64,000 nucleotides of DNA from Kordiimonas laminariae (GTDB taxonomy: Bacteria; Pseudomonadota; Alphaproteobacteria; Sphingomonadales; Kordiimonadaceae), in contig NZ_JAKQZA010000006.1 in the NCBI RefSeq assembly GCF_023008165.1, positions 1 to 64,000 of the forward strand, in the 5' to 3' direction. Below are positions 58,160 through 64,000 of this stretch, piece after piece. How positions within the stretch are numbered: position 1 is the stretch's first letter; each line of letters begins with the position of its first letter. The notes beneath the pieces were generated by a model. It worked only from the letters and a program-made list of their open reading frames with translations, made no database searches and was not told the DNA's origin. The position numbers were made by a program, and so were the translations under genes.

Positions 58160-59539
58160 ATGACAACTTCTGCAGTGTTCGTTATTTCAGTAATCATTGC
58201 ACTTATTGCATTCACAAACGTAAGGCAACGAGCTCTTGTTTCTGTAGAGGGTGATCCATCACATCTGCATTCATTACCTCGTCACTATGGTTATTATGCG
58301 GCGACATGCGTGTTCCTGCCCGCCTTCTTTGTTTTTCTAGCTTGGCTGATCTTCGGAAAAAATGTTGTAGAGGGCCTTATTATCTCTGGCCTTCCGGAAG
58401 ATTTTTTCAATCAATACCAACAGCAAACTCAGCTTTTAATGAACCGTATCCGTTTAGTAGTAGAAAATGGGTCGGCAACAGAAACCAGTAGCGAAATTAT
58501 TGAAGCCGCTAATCAGTTTCATACTCTTTACACTAAAGGTATCTGGGCCACATTTATACTATCTGTCGCGGTAGGCTGCGCAGGCTGGTATTACGCACTT
58601 ACAAGAACAAAACCATCTTTTCGCGCCCGAAATATTTTTGAGCAATACCTTAGTATTGCTCTGATTATCAGCTCAGTTATCGCGATCATGGCAACACTGG
58701 GCATTGTTCTCTCTCTACTCTTCGAAAGCGTAAGGTTTTTCCAGGAAGTGCCAATTACAGACTTTCTTTTGGGTACTAAATGGAGTCCACAAACAGCCAT
58801 TAGAGCAGATCAAGTTGCATCCTCTGGTGCCTTTGGCGCATTACCTCTTTTTGCAGGTACCATCCTGATTACGGTTTTAGCAATGCTGGTTGCTGGGCCA
58901 ATTGGCCTATTTTCAGCTATATACCTTACGCAGTACGCTTCAGTGCGCACTCGTAAAATAGCCAAGCCTACGCTTGAGATATTGGCCGGCATTCCGACCG
59001 TAGTGTACGGCTTTTTTGCCGCTCTCACGATCTCTCCCCTCTTTCGGGAAATAGGAGAAGTTTTCGGTTTTGACATAGCAAGTGAAAGTGCACTTGTAGC
59101 TGGTTTTGTTATGGGCATTATGATTATCCCATTCGTATCATCACTTTCTGACGATGCTATCACTGCGGTCCCTATCAGTCTCAAGGAAGGTTCAATGGCA
59201 CTCGGTGCAACTCCTTCAGAAACTATTACAAAGGTCATATTGCCTGCCGCCCTTCCAGGGATCGCTGGTGCGTTTCTTTTAGCGGTTAGTCGAGCTATCG
59301 GTGAAACCATGATTGTAGTTATGGCCGCTGGTATGCAGCCTAATCTAACAGCCAACCCATTTGAAGCTGTCACGACAGTTACAGTGCAAATTGTAGCTAC
59401 CCTCACCGGCGACCAGGAATTCGATAGCACCAAAACTCTTTCTGCTTTTGCGCTTGGCCTGACACTGTTCGTGATGACAATGCTTTTAAACGTAGTTGCT
59501 CTCAGAATTGTACGAAAATACCGCGAGGTATATGAATAA
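58160..59539 (+). CDS. pstC: phosphate ABC transporter permease PstC
   Basis: 459 residues. It has an extra N-terminal membrane part (two spans and a periplasmic segment) before the BPD_transp_1 permease core; the EAA loop is seen in ALGATPSETITKVILPAALPGIAGAFL. This long form is normal for alphaproteobacterial PstC. AAAGGAG precedes the ATG. pstA begins two bases after the stop. Confidence 0.94.
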   Translation: MTTSAVFVISVIIALIAFTNVRQRALVSVEGDPSHLHSLPRHYGYYAATCVFLPAFFVFLAWLIFGKNVVEGLIISGLPEDFFNQYQQQTQLLMNRIRLVVENGSATETSSEIIEAANQFHTLYTKGIWATFILSVAVGCAGWYYALTRTKPSFRARNIFEQYLSIALIISSVIAIMATLGIVLSLLFESVRFFQEVPITDFLLGTKWSPQTAIRADQVASSGAFGALPLFAGTILITVLAMLVAGPIGLFSAIYLTQYASVRTRKIAKPTLEILAGIPTVVYGFFAALTISPLFREIGEVFGFDIASESALVAGFVMGIMIIPFVSSLSDDAITAVPISLKEGSMALGATPSETITKVILPAALPGIAGAFLLAVSRAIGETMIVVMAAGMQPNLTANPFEAVTTVTVQIVATLTGDQEFDSTKTLSAFALGLTLFVMTMLLNVVALRIVRKYREVYE

Positions 59540-59541
59540 CC

Positions 59542-60858
59542 ATGTCAGATGATTTGAATATAAAGCCAACAGATTGGCAATCTCCTGAGATGGTAAGGCA
59601 CACACAAATGCGGAACCGCCGGGAAAAACGTTTTAAACTCTTTGGTTTATCTGCTGTTATTCTAGCAGCTTCTTTCCTGTTTTTGCTCCTTGGCAAAATT
59701 ACACTCGACGCTGCACCGGGTTTCCTACAAACCTCCATTGAAGTTGATATCAATTTTGATAAAGCGGTCATTGGTGATCCAAGGCAGATGGGCAGAGATG
59801 CCTTTATTGAAAATGTACGGCGCACCAATATGCTGAGGCTGGTGCAAGCTTCTATGGATATCTATTTCTCCGAAGTAACTGACCGGCGCGATAGGCGTAG
59901 GCTACTCCGGCTCTTCAGTGCTGGCGCAAGAGATCAGTTGAGGAATATGCTACTCGCAGACCCAATGATTGCGGGTACATCAAAACGAGTTTCACTGCTG
60001 GCCTCTGATGATATTGATCAGGTTATCAAAGGGCATACCGATATAAGCCTTCCTGAGTTACAGCGAAAGGTGAAAAACAAAGAGCTCTCCTGGCTTCAAA
60101 AATTTGAAGACGACGACAGAGTCTCACTGCATTTTCATTCACTGTTTTTCACAAGCGGAGATTCACGTGACCCTGAGCTCTCAGGCATTTGGGGCGCCGC
60201 AGTTGGCTCAGCTCTCACTCTGTTTATAACGCTTATTATAGCGTTCCCTGTAGGTGTACTTTCCGCCATTTATCTGGAAGAGTTTGCGCCGAAAAATCGA
60301 TTTACCGACTTCATTGAAATCAACATCAACAACTTGGCGGCCGTTCCTTCTATCGTATTCGGCTTACTGGGTTTAGCTGTTTTTCTCGGCACGATGGGTT
60401 TACCACGCTCAGCCCCACTCGTTGGTGGTATGACACTAGCGCTAATGACACTACCAACAATTATTATTGCATCACGTGCATCGATCAAAGCGGTGCCACC
60501 TTCTATTCGCGATGCTGCAATGGGGTTAGGTGCATCGCCTATGCAGGTAGTTTTCCACCATGTGCTACCTCTTGCCTTTCCTGGCATTCTAACTGGCACA
60601 ATTATTGGCATGGCACAGGCCCTAGGGGAAACCGCACCGCTTTTGATGATTGGTATGGTAGCCTTTATTGTTGATATTCCCGCAAGTTTCACTGATGCAG
60701 CAACTGCCCTGCCTGTACAAATTTACCTCTGGGCTGATAGCCCCGAGCGCGCTTTTGTAGAAAAAACGTCAGCAGCCATATTAGTATTACTTACTTTCCT
60801 GATTGTTATGAACGCGTTAGCAATTTGGTTACGCCAGAAATTTGAGCAGGACTGGTAA
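59542..60858 (+). CDS. pstA: phosphate ABC transporter permease PstA
   Basis: 438 residues. After a cytosolic head (basic [12 protein letters not shown]) and one span comes a long periplasmic insert (about 60-210), then the permease core with EAA loop [26 protein letters not shown]. Longer than E. coli PstA, in common with other alphaproteobacteria. Translation is probably coupled with pstC and pstB (one-base gap). Confidence 0.93.
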   Translation: MSDDLNIKPTDWQSPEMVRHTQMRNRREKRFKLFGLSAVILAASFLFLLLGKITLDAAPGFLQTSIEVDINFDKAVIGDPRQMGRDAFIENVRRTNMLRLVQASMDIYFSEVTDRRDRRRLLRLFSAGARDQLRNMLLADPMIAGTSKRVSLLASDDIDQVIKGHTDISLPELQRKVKNKELSWLQKFEDDDRVSLHFHSLFFTSGDSRDPELSGIWGAAVGSALTLFITLIIAFPVGVLSAIYLEEFAPKNRFTDFIEININNLAAVPSIVFGLLGLAVFLGTMGLPRSAPLVGGMTLALMTLPTIIIASRASIKAVPPSIRDAAMGLGASPMQVVFHHVLPLAFPGILTGTIIGMAQALGETAPLLMIGMVAFIVDIPASFTDAATALPVQIYLWADSPERAFVEKTSAAILVLLTFLIVMNALAIWLRQKFEQDW

Positions 60859-60859
60859 G

Positions 60860-61660
60860 ATGCAGCAAAGCATGACAGAGTTTAAAAACATGACAGAACA
60901 AGCAGTCCCTAAAATGTCTGCCCGTGATATTCACGTTCGTTACGGTGACAACCATGCTGTTAAAGGTATTTCACTAGACTTGCACCTTAATGAAATCACT
61001 TCGCTGATCGGCCCTTCAGGATGCGGGAAATCAACATTTCTACGCTGTTTAAACCGGATGAATGACTCTGTCGCAGGCTGTAAGGTTACAGGGCAGATTC
61101 TACTCGATAATAAAAATATTTATGATCAAAACATCGATGTTGTTCAACTTCGCGCAAGAGTGGGAATGGTATTCCAAAAACCTAACCCGTTCCCTAAATC
61201 TATTTACGATAACGTAGCATATGGCCCACGTATTCACGGACTTGCCCACAACAGAACCGATCTTGATGAAATCGTAGAAACATCGCTTGAACGTGCAGGC
61301 TTGTGGCAAGAAGTGAAAGACCGCATGGATAGCCCAGGCACTGCTCTATCAGGTGGTCAGCAACAACGCTTGTGTATTGCGAGAGCCATTGCAGTGAACC
61401 CAGAAGTAATTTTGATGGATGAGCCATGTTCAGCGCTTGATCCAATTGCAACTGCTAAAGTTGAAACCCTGATGGATGAGCTAAAAAGCGAATATGCCAT
61501 TGTGATTGTTACTCACAGCATGCAGCAAGCTGCTCGAATTTCACAAAAAACAGCATTCTTCCATTTAGGTGAACTGGTAGAGCAAGGCGATACCACACAA
61601 ATATTTACGGCCCCACGAAACGAAAAAACCCGAGATTATATAACGGGACGTTTCGGTTAA
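60860..61660 (+). CDS. pstB: phosphate ABC transporter ATP-binding protein
   Basis: ATPase of the Pst phosphate importer, also part of PhoR signalling. 266 residues: GPSGCGKST (Walker A), Q-loop [10 protein letters not shown] typical of PstB, signature [15 protein letters not shown] and Walker [14 protein letters not shown]. The ATG at 60860 (AGGA upstream) is one base after the pstA stop; a TTG frame from 60842 is rejected. Confidence 0.96.
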   Translation: MQQSMTEFKNMTEQAVPKMSARDIHVRYGDNHAVKGISLDLHLNEITSLIGPSGCGKSTFLRCLNRMNDSVAGCKVTGQILLDNKNIYDQNIDVVQLRARVGMVFQKPNPFPKSIYDNVAYGPRIHGLAHNRTDLDEIVETSLERAGLWQEVKDRMDSPGTALSGGQQQRLCIARAIAVNPEVILMDEPCSALDPIATAKVETLMDELKSEYAIVIVTHSMQQAARISQKTAFFHLGELVEQGDTTQIFTAPRNEKTRDYITGRFG

Positions 61661-61672
61661 AGGATACTGCAT

Positions 61673-62380
61673 ATGTCAGACCCACACATTCTCTCCGCAT
61701 ATGACGAAGAGCTAAAAGAATTAAGAAGTGTTGTCAGCCGAATGGGTGGTATGGCAATTGATCAGTTGTTGGCGGCAATGCAGGCTCTCCGCGAAGTGAA
61801 TACCGACGAAGCAGAGACAGTTCTGAAAAACGATCTGCTACTAGATAAACTGGAACTTCATGCAGAAAAGACAGCTATCGGTGTTTTTGCCCGACGTGCG
61901 CCCGTTGCAGATGATCTTCGTGAGGTCGTATCCTCGATCAAAATGACAACTATGATTGAGCGCATGGGGGATTATGCAAAAAACATCTCTCGAAGAACGC
62001 TTGATATAGCAGAATGTTCACCAGTGGTTATGCCACAAACGCTTGATAACATGGCGGATGTAGCACACCGTATGATTGAAGACATTATGGATGCATACGT
62101 GCATCGTAATGCCGATGTTGCCGTGGATGTATGGGAACGCGGCGAAACGCTCGATAATATGCACAATGCTGCATACAGGCAGATTTTGGCACGCATGATG
62201 GAAGTGCCAGACCATATCAATGCCTACACACATTATTTGATGATTGCAAAAAATCTGGAACGTATTGGCGACCAAGCCACAAGCATTGCTGAACAGATTT
62301 ACTACGCAATCACTGGAGAAATTCTAGAGGACATACGTCCAGTGGAAGAAGAACAACCTGCCACAGAAGCAGGCTTTTAA
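61673..62380 (+). CDS. phoU: phosphate signalling regulator PhoU
   Basis: 235 residues, two three-helix PhoU repeats: the first around MAIDQLLAAMQAL and the metal-binding segment with ERMGDYAKNISRR, the second ending in NLERIGDQATSIAEQI. PhoU links PstB to PhoR and keeps the regulon off when phosphate is ample. Twelve bases after pstB. Confidence 0.96.
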   Translation: MSDPHILSAYDEELKELRSVVSRMGGMAIDQLLAAMQALREVNTDEAETVLKNDLLLDKLELHAEKTAIGVFARRAPVADDLREVVSSIKMTTMIERMGDYAKNISRRTLDIAECSPVVMPQTLDNMADVAHRMIEDIMDAYVHRNADVAVDVWERGETLDNMHNAAYRQILARMMEVPDHINAYTHYLMIAKNLERIGDQATSIAEQIYYAITGEILEDIRPVEEEQPATEAGF

Positions 62381-62412
62381 CATCTACGACAGGGTTACTA
62401 AAGGAACTGGCT

Positions 62413-63102
62413 GTGAAGACACGAATTTTATTAGTTGAAGATGACGAAAACATCACTGAACTGGTGCGCTATAACCTAGAGCGTGCTGGCTATATTGTTG
62501 ATTGCGTAGCAGATGGTGAAGAAGGCTTGTACAAAGCCACTGAAGAAACACCAGATGTAATTCTACTGGATTGGATGCTGCCTAACCTTTCAGGTCTGGA
62601 GATTTGCCGCCAGTTGCGCCGTAATTCAACAACCGCAAACGTACCTATCATCATGCTAACGGCAAGAGCAGATGAACCTGATCGTATTCGCGGTCTGGAA
62701 ACAGGTGCCGATGACTATATGGTAAAACCATTCTCGCCAAAAGAGCTGGTCGTACGCATTCAGGCAGTTCTGCGCCGTGTTCGCCCTGCCCTTGCTGGTC
62801 ACGAATTACGGTTTGAAGATATTGCGCTTGATAATGTGTCACACCGTGTTACGCGCGGTGATAATGTTATTCACCTTGGTCCCACTGAGTACCGCCTACT
62901 TCGCCATTTTATGGAAAACCCAGGCCGTGTATTCTCGCGTGAACAGCTGCTTGATAGCGTTTGGGGCCGCGATGTGTATGTGGAGCCTAGAACGGTAGAC
63001 GTACATATTCGCCGACTTAGAAAAGCGGTAAACGAAGGTGGTGGTGAAGATTATATTCGCACCGTACGTTCAGCAGGTTATGCGCTTGACGCAAAAAAAT
63101 AG
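62413..63102 (+). CDS. phoB: phosphate regulon response regulator
   Basis: OmpR-type activator binding Pho boxes. 229 residues: receiver domain with ILLVEDDENITELV, phosphorylation site DWMLP and KPFSPKEL, then a winged-helix output domain with GPTEYRLLRHFM and RTVDVHIRRLRK. GTG start with AAGGA upstream. phoB lies at the end of the operon, separated from phoR by the pst genes. Confidence 0.96.
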   Translation: MKTRILLVEDDENITELVRYNLERAGYIVDCVADGEEGLYKATEETPDVILLDWMLPNLSGLEICRQLRRNSTTANVPIIMLTARADEPDRIRGLETGADDYMVKPFSPKELVVRIQAVLRRVRPALAGHELRFEDIALDNVSHRVTRGDNVIHLGPTEYRLLRHFMENPGRVFSREQLLDSVWGRDVYVEPRTVDVHIRRLRKAVNEGGGEDYIRTVRSAGYALDAKK

Positions 63103-63120
63103 GGCTAAACACTTAGCCCT
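63093..63120 (-). terminator. terminator of the asparagine synthetase gene
   Basis: Eight-base-pair stem AGGGCTAA/TTAGCCCT with a four-base loop, followed on the reverse strand by seven Ts. It overlaps both the last codons of phoB and the stop codon of the reverse gene. On the forward strand it has no T run, so termination of phoB transcripts would be weaker. Confidence 0.8.
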
Positions 63121-64000
63121 AAATGTCTTAATGATCGGTCCAGAGTTAAGAGAGACCAGAGCGTTGTATGATGGTCTCTCACCTCTGTGACATGTTCTTC
63201 AATCATTTCTTTGACACCGTTCATATCGATAAGACCGGTATCGGCAAGAGTCTCACTTTTTTCCAAATCCCTCAATTCAGGCAATAATTCATCCCTGAGC
63301 CAGTTTACTGCGGGTACCATGAAACCCTGTTTGCTTCGGTAAAGTGTTTCATTTGGCACAAAACCTTCTAGTGCCTTCTTAAATACGTGCTTCCCCTCAC
63401 CTTCAACAATTCTGGAAGCCGGGTTAATACGCATCGCATATTCGACAAATTTATGATCCAGAATTGGTACCCGCACTTCCAAAGAATGCGCCATACTCGC
63501 TCGGTCAACTTTTGTAAGGATATCACCGGGCAAATACGTTTTCAGGTCGATATATTGAATGGTGGAAAGCTCATCAGCTCCCTTAACCTCGTCAGCAATC
63601 TTAGTAAACAGGTCATGAGGATGGTACCCGGCAAGCTTCTTCTTCATTCTGTCCGTATGAAGACGGTAACGGTCGCGGTCAGGTGTTTTACTAACACTAT
63701 GACAATAGGCCTCAGCAGATGTTCGTGCTAATGCCTCGAATGTAGATTTAGCGCGAAGAAACTGCGGAGCTCTATCCATCTTTGGATAAAGAGTACCAAG
63801 AGGCTTAAAAATAAGCCTTCGAAGGCCAAGTGGTATATGGCCTCTAAGATTTTCTTCCAACATATGAAAACGGTGACGGCGATATCCGGCAAACAATTCA
63901 TCCCCACCATCACCAGATAACGCAACCTTCACTTTTTCCCTCGCCAAACCACACACTCTGTATGTAGGTAACGCCGATAGATCCGCAAAAGGTTCATCAT
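63105..64000 (-). CDS. asparagine synthase, C-terminal part (cut by window edge)
   Basis: Last 298 residues of a glutamine-hydrolysing asparagine synthetase; the gene continues beyond 64000. The synthetase domain has the ATP-binding pyrophosphate loop end ALSGDGGDELFAGYRRHRF, then YLPGDILTKVDRASMAHSLEVRVPILDH and GKHVFKKALEGFVP. Such AsnB-like proteins occur in asparagine synthesis and also in exopolysaccharide/PEP-CTERM loci; the missing N-terminus and left neighbours prevent a choice. The ATG-like internal start at 63956 is a GTG within the domain and not the true start. Confidence 0.88.
   Translation of the reverse strand, partial: DEPFADLSALPTYRVCGLAREKVKVALSGDGGDELFAGYRRHRFHMLEENLRGHIPLGLRRLIFKPLGTLYPKMDRAPQFLRAKSTFEALARTSAEAYCHSVSKTPDRDRYRLHTDRMKKKLAGYHPHDLFTKIADEVKGADELSTIQYIDLKTYLPGDILTKVDRASMAHSLEVRVPILDHKFVEYAMRINPASRIVEGEGKHVFKKALEGFVPNETLYRSKQGFMVPAVNWLRDELLPELRDLEKSETLADTGLIDMNGVKEMIEEHVTEVRDHHTTLWSLLTLDRSLRHLGLSV

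Overview
The window looks like chromosomal core sequence from a free-living alphaproteobacterium of moderate GC. The signs are a C4-pathway 5-aminolevulinate synthase, a MucR/Ros regulator, a CBP3-type cytochrome bc1 chaperone, an H+-pumping pyrophosphatase, a sigma-54 promoter ahead of glnB-glnA, and several gene blocks typical of the class: mlaE-mlaF-radA-cvpA-purF, DUF177-plsX-ihfA-merR, and hppA-thiL-nusB-rib-nrdR-glyA-hemB. A marine lineage near Kordiimonadales/Rhodospirillales would fit, but this is a guess. tRNA-His keeps the ancestral G-1:C73 pair, which argues against the derived alphaproteobacterial orders that lost it. I see no insertion sequence, prophage or CRISPR array, and after start correction no gene-free stretch exceeds 300 bases.

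Layout. 1-5.2 kb: tRNA-Leu, NAD(P)HX repair (nnr), tRNA-His, the nitrogen module glnB-glnA and two small uncharacterised genes. 5.2-9.3 kb: parE, then an HxlR regulator divergent from an atypical SDR plus a DsbA-fold isomerase. 9.3-17.5 kb: forward genes for an RNA helicase, an enoyl-CoA hydratase, a lipid transporter pair (mlaE-mlaF), radA, cvpA, purF and an SDR. 17.5-24.1 kb: reverse-strand methylmalonyl-CoA mutase operon (mutA-mutB-meaB), a TSUP permease, a Cys-rich protein and tRNA-Pro. 24.1-26.5 kb: a Rieske fusion protein with a coupled 38-residue ORF, divergent from a SufR-like regulator with five cysteines. 26.5-32.6 kb: merR, ihfA, plsX, DUF177, a bc1 chaperone, bamE and hppA; fabH is missing from its usual place. 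32.7-40.4 kb: fliL-like, thiL, nusB, riboflavin genes (with a degenerate RibBX), nrdR, glyA and rpiB. 40.6-45 kb: mucR, DUF6898, hemA, an LdtR-type MarR regulator, hemB and a secreted C-type-lectin-fold protein. 45-51.6 kb: trmJ, cysS, gltX, nadE and class II DAHP synthase. 51.8-55.3 kb: gph, then the most unusual locus. 55.6-63.1 kb: a complete phosphate regulon, phoR-pstS-pstC-pstA-pstB-phoU-phoB, with an array of 11-bp Pho-box repeats ahead of pstS. At the right edge is a truncated asparagine synthetase.

The best candidate for an undescribed system is at 52446-55330, reverse strand. It holds, in transcription order, a 189-residue exported-looking protein with a Tat-like leader and a (Gly-Asp)5-Ser4-Cys tract, a stem-loop, a PqqD-like (RiPP-recognition fold) protein, an HPr-kinase-related kinase and a nucleotidyltransferase. 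The last three overlap by a few bases and must be coupled. The layout suggests that a peptide or protein is captured by the PqqD-like protein and then phosphorylated and/or nucleotidylated. I recognise the three enzymes as the 'HPr-rel-A' type cassette known from genome annotation; its substrate and chemistry are not established as far as I know.

Start codons were chosen by ribosome-binding site and family fit, so several genes are shorter than their longest open frame.
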